Source of the DNA: Sarcomyxa edulis
Taxonomy: Eukaryota > Basidiomycota > Agaricomycetes > Agaricales > Mycenaceae
Direction: 5' to 3'
Length of the DNA stretch: 64,000 nt
NCBI GenBank assembly: GCA_009761415.1
Contig: QUOL01000008.1
Span: forward strand, 1,550,001-1,614,000
Shown in pieces: positions 22,936 to 34,332 of this stretch. Numbering within the stretch: position 1 is the first letter of the stretch; each line of letters opens with the position of its first letter. Under the pieces are notes generated by a model. It made no database searches, was not told the DNA's origin, and worked only from the letters and a program-made list of their open reading frames with translations. The position numbers were made by a program, and so were the translations under genes.

Positions 22936-23943
22936 CTATCCAGTGATTAGTTTCATAGTATCCCACCCTTCCCCGGAGGCTCTAATAAGCCCTTTAAACC
23001 AAACCCTATCCAACAGAAAATCAACCCTCTTCACGCCCTGACTCCTCTCCATCATCTCCCCACTCCCCATACTCCTGCATCTCCTCGTATAAGATCTAGC
23101 CACAGCCAACTCCTCCGTTTGCGACAACCGAGCCCAATCGATATGTGAGATCCGCTGATGAAGTGAGCGATGAAGAGCGACGAGGATGTCACTGAGGGTT
23201 ATCGGAGGGACGGATTGGATTGGTATAGCGAGGAGTGATGGATTGGATTGGTAAGGGTTGTATTCGAGATTGATAGGCCATTGAGGAATCATGTCGCATA
23301 TGATCTGTAATCGTGTGATAGGAGGGTGGGTGGCAGGTTGCATTAGGTCTTCTTGGGAGAGGTAGGCGGTTTGTCCGGGTCCGACGAGACGGAGCGGTGA
23401 GAAGGTTGAGGAGGAGAGATCGAAGATAAAGTCGGGTCGGGGAGATTCGCCGTTGAGCCACGGGTGGATTTGAGGTTGATTGGACCAGGGAGACAGTAGT
23501 CCGCGACCGTTGTTATTGTATGGTCCCCATTGCATCTGTGGGAATTGGAACGGTGCGACGCCAGTACCAGCACCAAAAGAATGCCGCCGATTGAAGTAAC
23601 TCGGGCCAGTGGGTTGGAGGAAGGGAGATTGTAGGGGGACGTTTATGTTGCCACTGCTACCTCCTCCATGCCAAGACGGACGGCGTTCTCGAAGAGGAGG
23701 GGTCCATACTCCATAGTTATAGTCAAAATTGTCGCCCTCAAAGCGAACTCTTCGAGGAGTGTTGGGAGTGCCAGGGGGATCGAGGTAGGGCAAATTAGCG
23801 GTGGTGGGCGCTGTGTAGGGAGAAGGAGGGTAAAGAGTTGCGTCTGGGATAAAAGGAGACGACTGAGGGGTTTGAAAGAAATTACCCGTGTAAGGATTCG
23901 GTTGATACGTCGAGTGCGGTGTATAAACGTAGGGAGAAGACAT
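22936..23943 (-). CDS. DUF6699-domain protein
   Basis: Single-exon gene of 335 residues from the ATG at 23943 (MSSPYVYTPHSTYQPNP); an ATG three codons upstream is the alternative. The N-terminal half is Pro/Ser/Tyr-rich with one RRVRFEG motif of the kind found near the start of family members. The C-terminal half is the most canonical DUF6699 in the window: HPWLNGESPRPDFIFDLSSS, LQIICDMIPQWPINLEY, ITLSDILVALHRSLHQRIS and VKRVDFLLDRVWFKGL. Function is unknown. It is oriented tail-to-tail with its neighbour, so the cluster is not a simple head-to-tail array. Confidence 0.8.
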   Translation of the reverse strand: MSSPYVYTPHSTYQPNPYTGNFFQTPQSSPFIPDATLYPPSPYTAPTTANLPYLDPPGTPNTPRRVRFEGDNFDYNYGVWTPPLRERRPSWHGGGSSGNINVPLQSPFLQPTGPSYFNRRHSFGAGTGVAPFQFPQMQWGPYNNNGRGLLSPWSNQPQIHPWLNGESPRPDFIFDLSSSTFSPLRLVGPGQTAYLSQEDLMQPATHPPITRLQIICDMIPQWPINLEYNPYQSNPSLLAIPIQSVPPITLSDILVALHRSLHQRISHIDWARLSQTEELAVARSYTRRCRSMGSGEMMERSQGVKRVDFLLDRVWFKGLIRASGEGWDTMKLITG

Positions 23944-26195
23944 GATGATCAAGTTCGTTCGAGGAGTTGATGGGTGTAGAAGTCAGAGAACGAAGGAAGC
24001 TTGCGTGTGTACGCTTTTACTTTTTGTGCTGCGCGTCCAAATAAAAGATTGACTCTCGATGAGTCGAGCGAGGTCAAAGGCGCCCAATTCGAGACGCGTG
24101 TGCCCCAGTGCCGGACGGCAGCGACTCTGGGCCCAAAACAAGAGTATAGACGGCGATGAGACTACCAAGACCTCCAGCAGAGTTATATGAGCGATCTGTT
24201 ATGGTTTCGGGGAAACTTTGATGTGAGGCTATCCTTGGATCGACCAAGACGCGACGAACAGCCACGTACTGTAGGTTTGGCCTGATTCCTGTCAGCGCAT
24301 AGGATCTCCAAGGTGTATCTAGACAGCGTTTCGATGATCCTCTGTTCTTTGTCGTGCAAGTTGGCAACAAAGAATCGTTCCTATGAGAACCTCCGTCGTT
24401 TGTCTTGAAGCTTCCACGATGGGCGCGATTTTTAGTCGCTGGGCTGACAGCTGGGCGCTATTCGAATTGATGGTCGTATCCTATACGCAGCAATAGTCCA
24501 CAGGACCTAGAAATATCGAGAATCGTCGAAGGAACGCCAAAGTTAGTCACAAGATACAGATTTTGTACAATGTTGGTGAAATGTGGAATAAGTGATTATG
24601 GAGATCGGCAGCTTGCTGGGTGCCGAGTGGCAGTGCTGTCTGTTTGGCTACACCCCCAGAAAATGTTTTATTTTCCGATTTCCGATGAGACTCATGGCTT
24701 CAAGTTGATCTCCCTACCGCTCCTTGGATCCTTGGTGCTCGATTTCGATGAACATCTCGAGCTGTTTCTCAGCTACTTTGATCGGCGATTCCTCGTCTAT
24801 GCTCCCGCTGATCCATCGAACTTGAGCTGGACAACCAAACGACCATCGAACATCTACACACGACGCGTCTTAGGATGCTCTGGATCCACGATGCAAGTTT
24901 TAAGCCCGGATCAGGACCAGGACTACCAGCGTCGTACTCGATTGGACGTGCTTTCCTCGGAGCCACTGTCAATGGGTCTGTCTGTTTCATGTACCCGCGT
25001 CTAACGGCGAACTGCTAGACTGGTGATCACGGAGCAGACCTGGACGACACCGTGCATCAAGATGTTTTGAAGCGCTAGACTCATTGGTAGCGCTTCAAGC
25101 TCTCTTGAAACCGATCTCCTCCGGCTTGATGCCCGACAACTACAGCACTTCCAATGGTCTGTCATTTTTGTTGCTCGTGCGCACTGCTGTATGCCTCAAC
25201 TCATTCCTATCTTGTGCGTTGCCGTATTCAGTCTTGCGTAAGTCGCAACCAATATTGTACCCTACAAAACGCACCCACCATTCGAGCGCACATCACATGG
25301 CTCCTGGTTATTATCGGATTCCTTATCATCAAGGAAGCCGAGCTACATGTATGGAGGCAGTGGCGTAACATCTCATCGTTGGCTATAAACTTTGGAACCA
25401 ATAGCGAAAACATTAAGTAAGAGAAATATATCTCGCCCTTATCTTTCGGGACCTATATCTCAAGTGTTCCTAGTCAGGACTTGTTATTCATACTACACGC
25501 TCCTCGTCTCCTCCCTTCTTCAAGATTGCAACGCCGCGTTGCTTCGGCGTCGGCGGTTCATTGTCGGAACAGGGACCGAAAATCACAACAGGGACAACGG
25601 GGAACGGCTATTGGCTCATTAAATCCATCATGCCATTGACGACTCCGCGAACGTCAAGACAGGTCTGTTCCTTGACAGAGGTGTGTGCGTTATCTCCTGA
25701 TGCCCCTGGTTGGGCACAGTACACTTTGTGCTGACCTCTGCTTTCAGTCCTACCATGATACACTACTTAGACTTCTGAATATACGTTTCTCTTCGCTTCC
25801 GTCAATCTCCGCTTCCCGTATCGAAAAACTATGAGCTTTTCTGAGAGACTTATGCTGCTCCACGAAAACATGAGGCCGACTTTCGACCAACACTCGGAAT
25901 GGAAGGCACTCAAAGCATCCAAAGGACAATGATGCGGACAACGTCACCATGGGCCTGGAGGTACGTAGTCGGTGCTCAAAACAGTCATTTCAAGTCAGGT
26001 CATAGCTGTCAATTCGCTTTTAGTGAGCTTTGCAAGTACAAACGCGGCCTTCGATCACCTATGTGAAGATCTATGTATGAAGATTTCAAATTATAGCCCA
26101 CGGCTATTCCCTAATTTCCGCGGCAGCATATAAAGCTCACATCCTCCGTGAAATGTTGGTGCCAGACTCCACCACCTTCGTTGTTGGTCTCCTCG
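23944..26195. other. Intergenic, no supported gene
   Basis: Contains a 144-codon plus-strand ORF (24570-25004) and several ORFs under 100 codons, none with a recognisable domain or splice partner. The right end holds the promoter of the FAD oxidase gene. Confidence 0.45.
26129..26134 (+). promoter_or_regulatory. TATA box of the FAD-linked oxidase gene
   Basis: CATATAAAG lies about 65 bp before the ATG at 26196. It also argues against the upstream in-frame ATG at 26148, which would leave almost no leader. Confidence 0.6.
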
Positions 26196-28258
26196 ATGTC
26201 TTTTAAACGTTCTCTATGTGCTCTTGCAGCAGCCGCCTCGGTGGTGCTCGTCACGGCCACTACTCAAGATCCTATCTGTGTCCAGATCGCCGGAAACGTA
26301 TCCTCATCCACTGATGTCTACTACGCTGGTACGTTCTGTCATTCGAAAGCATATCAATGCCAAGTAAACCTTTCTTTTGAAAGGTGACCCAGCGGGGGAG
26401 TATATCAAGGGAATGTATCACTGGATGCTCTCGAGCACGCAAACGCCCACTTGCGTCGTAGAGCCAGGCACGGCCGCCGATGTTGGAACCATCGTAAGTC
26501 CCATTGACTGCAATACAGCGCTCATGCTCGTGCAGGTCAAGTGAACTAACCTTCGTGTTTTGTAGCTTCAAATTCTTGGCGCCACCAATACCTCTTTTGC
26601 CGTACGTCTGTTCTATTCATATCCACCTCTCTCGGTTACTAAATGTACATGTATCTCACAGGTGAAAGGTGGAGGGCATGCTTCAAATCCAGGCTTCTCG
26701 TCTACGACTGGTGTCCAAATTGCAATGTACAGGTTTTCTGAAGTCACGTACGATGCGGCTTCTTCGACCGCTGTTATTGGTGCGGGATTGATCTGGGATG
26801 ATGTGTATACTGCTTTGGCACCATTTGGGGTTACTGTGGTTGGAGGGAGAGTGACGGGCGTCGGTGTGGCTGGGTTTACCCTGGGTGGAGGTTCGTCTCG
26901 TGTCACTTTGACTGGAGCATCTAATCTTACCCTGTTGTTGGTCGCGTATGAAGGTTATTCGTGGTACACGAACCAGTACGGCTTGACGATCGATACTGTT
27001 ACAGCTTTCGAATTAGTGTTGCCCAACGGAACGGTCACGACTGTGACTTCGACCTCGAATTCTGATTTGTTCTTTGCGTTAAAGGTGAGCACATCGTGAA
27101 TCTCATTCTTGTTCATGCACTAATGATACTTTACATGTGACAGGGCGGCTTCAACAACTTCGTACGTCCCAAACTGGTTGATTGAATGATCACGTTGTAA
27201 TGAAATTGGATACATACAGGGAATTGTCACCAAGTTTACCCTTAAAACGTTCCCGCAAGGACAAGTCTGGGTACGAGCTTGATTCACTGAAGCTAGCTGC
27301 TTGCTGATTGCGTCCCCTCTATCTGAATTAGGGCGGATTGCTGACATATACTCAGGATCAACTGGATGCTGTCAACGCTGCTGTCTACGACTTCACCGCT
27401 ACGGTTACAGATCCCAAAGCCGGCATCATCTCTGCGTACAACTTCGTACTTGGAGCGGCAAGTCCCATCCCTCCCGTTCTATCTCTGGCTCCAAACTCAT
27501 GTCATCCTTCATATAGCCCGGCGTCTCTCAGATTCTGTTTTATGACGGCCCTACCCCTCCTCCAGGGATTTTCGATACTTTCCTAGCTATCACATCATTA
27601 TCGAAAGATATCAGTACGAGAGATTTTGTGTCTCTCGTACAAGCGTCTCCATCCAATGCCACAGCCAATTTACGGTAAACACATCATATCTTCCCCTATC
27701 GAGTCATGTCCTGACTCGCTCTGACAATCGACAGTGGGATCTTCAACACCGTATCCCTTACCAGCTACACGCCTGCTCTCCTTGAGGCTATTGTAAACGA
27801 AACTCAGGTATGTATTTTTGTCGATCTGTCAGTTGAGACGCTCTAAAAGAGAGTTCCAACAGTATTGGGGCCCTATTCTTAGCGTCCAATCGGGCATCTT
27901 CTTGTCCTACGACGTCGAACCCTTCCTCTCCACTATCTTCACACACGGAAACGACTCCGCTTATCCACCAAGTCGTACTCAGGGCCTTCTTCCTCTCAAC
28001 CTCTACTTCGCATGGTCAGACATCGGTCAAGATGATACATTCCAAGACGCCGTTCGTCAGAGCGCGGCTTACATCAGACAATTAGCTGCTGAAGAAGGAG
28101 AAGCGTTCGTTGTTGATGCGGCCCTCTACGGAAACTATGCCATCTTTGACACTCCGGCGTCATCCGTATATGGTGAGAACATGGCTAGGCTGCAAGCGAT
28201 CAAGGCCACGGTCGATCCCACCAATGTTATGGCTCTCGCGGGAGGTTTCAAGGTCTGA
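26196..28258 (+). CDS. Secreted FAD-linked oxidase (FAD_binding_4/BBE family)
   Basis: Multi-exon gene with about ten short introns; all exon phases I checked are consistent. It starts MSFKRSLCALAAAASVVL, a signal peptide ending near VTATTQ. The FAD-binding PCMH domain shows VVEPGTAADVGTI, VKGGGHASNPGFSSTTGV with the GGH histidine that can carry covalent FAD, and GVAGFTLGGGYSWYTNQYG across an intron. GGFNNFGIVTKFTLKTFP and the C-terminal BBE-like segment (LAGGFKV end) follow. The family oxidises sugars, alcohols or specialised metabolites with release of hydrogen peroxide. The CxxxC-type second flavin attachment of bicovalent berberine-bridge enzymes was not seen. Extracellular peroxide supply would fit the neighbouring laccases, but this is inference. 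Confidence 0.85.
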
Positions 28259-28540
28259 GGGAAAGACTGGATGATAGCTAGAGGGACTTTTGCTACAACA
28301 TGTACATCTATGGCATCGTATTGTATCTATATTTCCTGAGATAAACTACTTGGTATAAGTGTCTCTCTAAATGAGGTTTGAACGTTTTTTTGACCTCATC
28401 CGGACGTCGACGCGATTTGATCGACACAAAGAGCCTTTGTAACTTGTTCACACGCCTCTTGGCCAGTTTCTTCAACTCAGCTGCGACAAACGCAGACTCT
28501 TTCCAGCCGTGACTCATCGACATCTCGAAGTACCTTTAAT

Positions 28541-29456
28541 ATGAATATTCGCCTGGCCAGGGTGCGTCCCGGTGCTAATCTTGTTGAAATTTCTACATAC
28601 TGAGACCACCCGACAGGTCAGTTCCTTTACTCTGAATTCTCCGCAAGGGATGGCCTAGATGACTTATCTTCCAGTATAGGTGGAGGACATGATGGGGATG
28701 CAGGCTTGCAATCTGCAAAATCTACGTGAGTCGTAATCTGTCTCTACCGAGTATATTTTGGATTCATTGACGTGCGTCTTCCGGACAGCTGAGAATTATG
28801 TTTCGAAGTTCTGTATGTCAATCCAGACTTGCTCATCAACAGTCAAACTCACCTAGTCGTGGATGCGAAGGGATATACCATTCAATGACTTGGCCTCAAA
28901 TATCATTCGTAGCGGAGGATCACAAAGGCCGTATAGTCGGATACGTTTTAGCCAAAATGTGAGTCTCAATGCTTATGCGCGTCTAGTATCAATCTGATTC
29001 GTCCTGAACATCAGAGAAGATGATCCGGCGGAAGACGCTGCTGAGACCCATGGCCATGTCAACTCAATTTCAGTTCTACGGTCCTATAGACGGCTGGGGC
29101 TGGCCAAAAAACTCATGATCCTTTCCCGTGAGCATTTCGTCTTCTATGATTGTATGGCGAGTGAATCCTTGTAAATTCCAACAGAAGACGCAATGGCAAC
29201 GGTATACAAAGCATCATACGTGTCTTTACACGTCCGAAAATCGAACAAAGCTGCTATTGGTCTGTACAGAGACACGCTTGGGTTTGAGGTGGCGTCAGTC
29301 GAAAAGAAGTATTGTGAGTCACAATATCTGGCATGATACTCTACTACTGGTATCCTTGAGGTATCGTGTGCTGACTAACTCTCTCGACTTCGTTTAGATG
29401 GAGACAAGGAAGATGCACTATGCATGCGTCTTTCTCTAAAACACCTACAAAACTAG
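28541..29456 (+). CDS. NAA10: N-terminal acetyltransferase NatA catalytic subunit
   Basis: Seven short exons, starting MNIRLAR (28541-28561) and joined to [37 protein letters not shown], then [27 protein letters not shown] and the ending RLSLKHLQN (stop 29454-29456). This is the GNAT-fold ARD1/NAA10 protein; [10 protein letters not shown] is the acetyl-CoA-binding loop. With NAA15 on ribosomes it acetylates exposed N-terminal Ser, Ala, Thr, Gly and Val residues of nascent proteins. It is a conserved housekeeping gene about 280 bp downstream of the FAD oxidase on the same strand, with no functional link implied. The exon 3/4 junction (acceptor GCGAAG) is my choice by homology. Confidence 0.9.
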
Positions 29457-30088
29457 ACTAAAACGAATTTACATTTTTTTCGTCTACTCGAGCTTGGCTT
29501 CTTCGCGGCCGGCGTCAAGTCTTCCTACACACAGTCAAGGAGCATATCATAATATCTCATAGGCCCCTCTGTCATGTACAATCACCGCTTCGAGTGAATT
29601 TGCTTGGCCTTGATATCGAATCGGCGATCTCGTTGAAAGAACCTATGTGAATTCAAAGTCGTATTGATGCATGTAAATCCTTGTGCCCGTAACCCTTACA
29701 GACAGTAACCTCCTTCCCACAGAGTAATCTGGATTTATGGTCACCGTTCCCTGCCAAACGACATCGAGCGCGTTTCAATCTTCGCGACAAACTTCTCTCC
29801 ATCTTTCACAAGTGAAAGATGGACACGACTAAAGCCGGCGCCTCTCACATGAGACTGGTAGTATACCGATTGTCTGAACCGTAAAGCAAGTAGCCCAAAA
29901 ATGCATCGATTTCATTTTTATAACAGGAGCGGTGGTTTTTCTACTGTCGCAAACGATGTCCCTAATAACCCTCGAACAAACGAACGGAAGGAAAGGAATG
30001 ACGAGGCAAAGAAACCCATAAATATAGTTATTGAAGAATAATATTTATATATTTGGCGAGTCCGCGAACTTCAGACTTCGTTTTCCCC
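29457..30088. other. Convergent intergenic stretch
   Basis: Between the 3' ends of NAA10 and laccase 1. AT-rich towards 30050; no ORF supported. Confidence 0.6.
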
Positions 30089-32611
30089 TCAGAGATCGGA
30101 CGGGTCCAAGGCATTGTAGATGGGGCACAAGTTGCTCCATGCATCTGGAGGAATTGTCAGGATATCTCAAATGAACGCTAAGTGAAGGGGCGGTACGCAC
30201 CGGGAACAGGGTTCGCGGTAGCCCAATCATCAGTGTCCTCAGCGAAGACAACGGCGAATCCAGCTTCCAAATGCCAGTCAATGTGGCTAAATAAGAGTAG
30301 GAGATCAGTGAGAGATCCGCTTTCAGGACTTTTGCGAAAGACGTACCAGTGGAGGAACCACGGGCCAGGGTTGTCAGTTTTCCACCTGATGGTCACGTTG
30401 TCGGTGGTGTCGGTTCCAATGTTGACGACATCGCGACGGACGGGGTTGACGTAGTTGTAGGCGGTGCTTTGAGCGCTACGGACAACGCTGAAGGCGTGCT
30501 GGAGGGGTCTCGAGTCAGGAAATTGGGAGGAAACGAGTACATGAAGATCAAACTTACACCGTGGAGATGGATAGGGTGCTATGAAGGAAATATATAACAT
30601 GAATAAGACGAAAAGACGGGGGATTTAAAGGAGAACTTACACCACCGGCTACAACACCACCTGGGATCGACAGTTCGATGACACTGTTAGCGGGGAGGGT
30701 GTACACAGATCCGCTGGGGAGCAGGGAGGCCGCAGACTGGGCTCCACTGAGGAGTTGCAACAGAACGGGGACGGTGGGAGGGACGAATGTCACGCCGTTG
30801 ACGGTGAAAGTGAATGAAGCATCCTGACGAGAAGTCAAGTGTTAGGAAAATTTGCATGGAGACAAGCCGTTAGACATACAAAGGCAACATCCAAACTGAG
30901 GTTGACATCAGCCTTTCCAACTCCAGCAGTTCCGGGCTAAATGAGATAGTTAGTGAGCAAGATATGCATAGAGAATGGATTGGTCTGCACGTACTGCTGC
31001 AGCATTAGTCAAGGGCTTTACAACGAAGAAATAGTCAGTCTAGACATATCAACGCGTGGACCTAACGAGGACTCACGTGGAGGTTGGTCTCAACCATGGG
31101 GTTTGTGCTGGTATCCGCGGTGGTAGAAGGATCCTCGATGGTAGCACCGACGTAACGAAGGATAGCAGAGTTGAGGCCACCGTCGAAAGTAGAAACACCA
31201 TTGTTGGGTTGGGCACGGACCCCTAGAAATGAGATGAACATCTGACTAAGAAGCGCGTAGGCTGCACGTACAGTAGTTGCCAACAGCCTGGTCTGCAGTC
31301 AGCTGTTGCCGGATACATGAGTTAGTAATCATCGATAGAAAGAACACCGAAACAACCACTCACGATGAAGGAGTAACGTTGACCAGCGTAGATCTGGATG
31401 GAGTCGACAACCAATTTCTGCGTGTTGACACCATCAACCTCGATGATGGTCAACGACGTGTGACCATCAATCGAGAATACGTAGTTGGGATCGCAAGAAA
31501 TAGAGACCAAACGGAAACGGTATCTGACAATGGAATCAGTCAACTAGAAGACAAGGAAGGCAAATAGAGACTCACCGCTTGCCAGACACAACGGAGATAA
31601 CAGACAGGTTGGTGGAAGGTCCTCCAGTGTACCTCCCAACACCGTTGATGAGTGTGGCATCAGCAGTAGGGAAAGGGCCGTTGGATTTTGCGGGAATGTG
31701 GTACTGCAAAAGAATGTCGGTCAGCCGTCTTCCTCAGATGTTCCGAAAATGAACTTTACCCAGTCAGCGAGCGTAATGACAGTTGTCTCGTCGTCGACAT
31801 CGTACGAAGAAAGGTAGGGATCATTGGGATCATACACAACGAGGGGGCCTGTTTAGTAAGCATGTTAAGTTGGATAAGGCTCTGAAACGCTCGAGTTCAA
31901 CATACCGCGAAGTCCATCACAATACTGCGTGGACAGATGCGAGTGGTACCAGAAAGTACCAGCCTGACCGACTGCCGTGAAATCATACAAGAACGTATTG
32001 CCCTTGGCGATAGGACTGTACAATAAAATGGTCAAACAGAGAGTCAAAAATACGAATCTGTCATACTCACCATTGGTTAATCTACAATTTTGGATAGAAG
32101 CAAGTCACAAGGTGTAAAAGATGAACGAGATTTGAAAAGACTAACAAAACTGGGTCCATCAGCCCAGTTAGTCCCGGCCTGGAAGAAACCGTGCCAATGC
32201 TAGTAAAACGTCATTAGTACCACATCAAAGCAGATCATGTAAGAAGTGTCCTACAATCGAAGTACTCTGGAGCCTGTGAGTTAACAGCGGTCAGCTGACG
32301 GTATAATGGGGGTAAGATAAACACAAGGCCCGTACATAGTGTTGTCATTCAAATTGTTGACGACATTGATCTGGAAATTGTCGCCAGTATTTCCAGTGAT
32401 GAGGGAACCAGTGATAGCACCTCCAGCCACTACGGCCCTGCAGAGAAGACATCAGCAAGACAACGCCACAAGATGTAGAGCATACTTACGAGCGAGTGAA
32501 ACCGTCTGGGGAGACGTCGACGTTGGAGATGACGAGGTCAGCGACGGGGCCTATGGCCGCCAACGCAGGTGTCAAGGACAACGCAAGGGTGAAAAGAGTC
32601 GGCAACGACAT
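30089..32611 (-). CDS. Laccase 1 (multicopper oxidase, Phe axial ligand)
   Basis: Multi-intron laccase read right to left, from [18 protein letters not shown] (signal peptide) to NALDPSDL and TGA at 30089-30091. The three cupredoxin domains carry the copper-binding signatures: [17 protein letters not shown] (L1), [16 protein letters not shown] (L2), HPIHLHGHAF (L3) and [16 protein letters not shown] (L4). The residue after the last Gly of L4 is Phe, the axial position of the type 1 copper, as in high-potential laccases. It is secreted and oxidises phenols with four-electron reduction of oxygen to water. It is the most diverged of the three tandem laccases. Confidence 0.92.
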
Positions 32612-34332
32612 TGCGAACAAAGAGGAGGAGGCGAAATAGAAAGGAGATCCCCACAAAGGCTTGGAAAGAACCCTTGAGTGTATGAAAAATGGGACGAGAC
32701 ATTTGTGCTGCCTTTATAGTCGTCGGTTCGCTAAGATCTTGCTGATTACACGTCGGTCTGGATTTCCGTCGGTTCATTGTACGGGGATAGCGTTACGATT
32801 CGAGTAAAGGTTTCGTCCAGGAACAGGATGAGCTTCTTTTCGGAGGCATATTGAGCTGAAGTCAAGAACGTACGCCGAGGATCGCAGTGGCCAGGTACTG
32901 CATAACATAGCGTACCTTACTCACCTCCGGGACCCGAATCTCGGTTGGTACATTGCAGAAGAGCAAAGTAGCTGATCCGTGCGGCAAGACAGTCGTACTT
33001 CACGCGATCGCCGCATCAAAGGAGTAGGTTCACCGCCGCCGTTTGTAGTGTAAAGTGGATAGGCATCAGCTTGCTTATGGTGTACAGCTTATACCATCCG
33101 AGGACCTGCCAAGCCCTGGGTTAACGTTAAACGTCTGAACTGCAGAAGAGATGAGCTTCAGAAGATTTCCAGAGAAAGAAGGCTCTCACTAATCCAATGG
33201 TAGAACATCGATCACGGTTCGATCAACGGTCAAATTCAGGTTCAGAGCATAGAATGTGTGCATGATGGAAAGGTCGTTGACTCGACTTTGGCAAGGATAC
33301 TGATAGGGTGTGATTAAACGCTGAATAGCTTCCGCGAAGCGCTCGCCGTTGATTGGGTCCATCGTGGAAGAAATTGAAATTTTATGAGATTTGACATAAG
33401 TATCTGAGTTGAATCTGAGTTTGAAAATGTCCCGGCTTGGCTTACGCAAGCCCGCGTTTACGAAAACATTGAATCTTGATTCTTGGATGACAAGTCTCGC
33501 CATACTGCTTGGTATATTCGTCTGATGACTCTGATCTGGTAGGCCCAGGTGTGAGAGAGCTCATCGTTGGATCGCGATTCGTCGCTCTCGGAGGACTCGA
33601 AGCCAGCCCGCTTCTCTGCGCAAGGTTTCAAGGAGAACATAGACAAGGCAAACCAACGCGTCGATCAAGTAGCGCCCGTTACTTATCTTGGCTTCAACTT
33701 CAAATCTAATCTAATCTAATCTAAAGAGCTTTGAATAACGCATGGAACGTAGCATGCACATGGATACACCCGATCTTCTTTCTCCCTATCAAGTTCGAGG
33801 TGTTACAAGGTGTTTCATCTTGGTCTGGAATAGATCTGGGGCGCAACTACTGATTCCCGGATTCCCTTTACAAGTGACTTCGTACTTGCACCGGCGAGAC
33901 ATCTCAACTAGACGCAGTATTCGTTTCGTGTATTTTGATTCCGCAGTGATATCGCCGAAGTGACAGTCGCGATGAACCACTATTACTATCAGGAATATCG
34001 GTAGGGATTACCAATGGATACCGTCCTTTCACATGATGAGATGAGACGCCAAGGGCCCGCAACCAACGGTACCGAACATGTTTGGTTTTGGTCTTGAAGT
34101 CAAACACAAGCGCTCTACGAATCGAATCAAACCAGTTGCCGAGGAATTCGCCGGAGTCGAACAACTTCGAACCGTCTCTAAGATGTTCAGTACAATGTCC
34201 ACGCACAAATTCACTTTACATTATTTAGCAAGTACCGAGACACGAAGAAAAGGAGAATAAGGCGAGTGTCTAAATTTCAATAAAGACGCCGCAGATACTC
34301 GCAGGAAGATGAGGGCCGAGCAGCGTTTCCCT
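32612..34332. other. Intergenic between laccase 1 and laccase 2
   Basis: Holds the laccase 1 promoter. A 104-codon minus-strand ORF (33189-33503) has no recognisable domain. A CTAAT pentanucleotide repeat lies near 33705-33725. Confidence 0.5.
32713..32718 (-). promoter_or_regulatory. TATA box of laccase 1
   Basis: TATAAA on the minus strand (within CTATAAAGG), about 102 bp upstream of the ATG at 32611. Confidence 0.5.

Noticed and set aside
33189..33503. 104-codon minus-strand ORF between laccases 1 and 2
   Set aside because: No domain, signal peptide or splice partner; length is within chance expectation.
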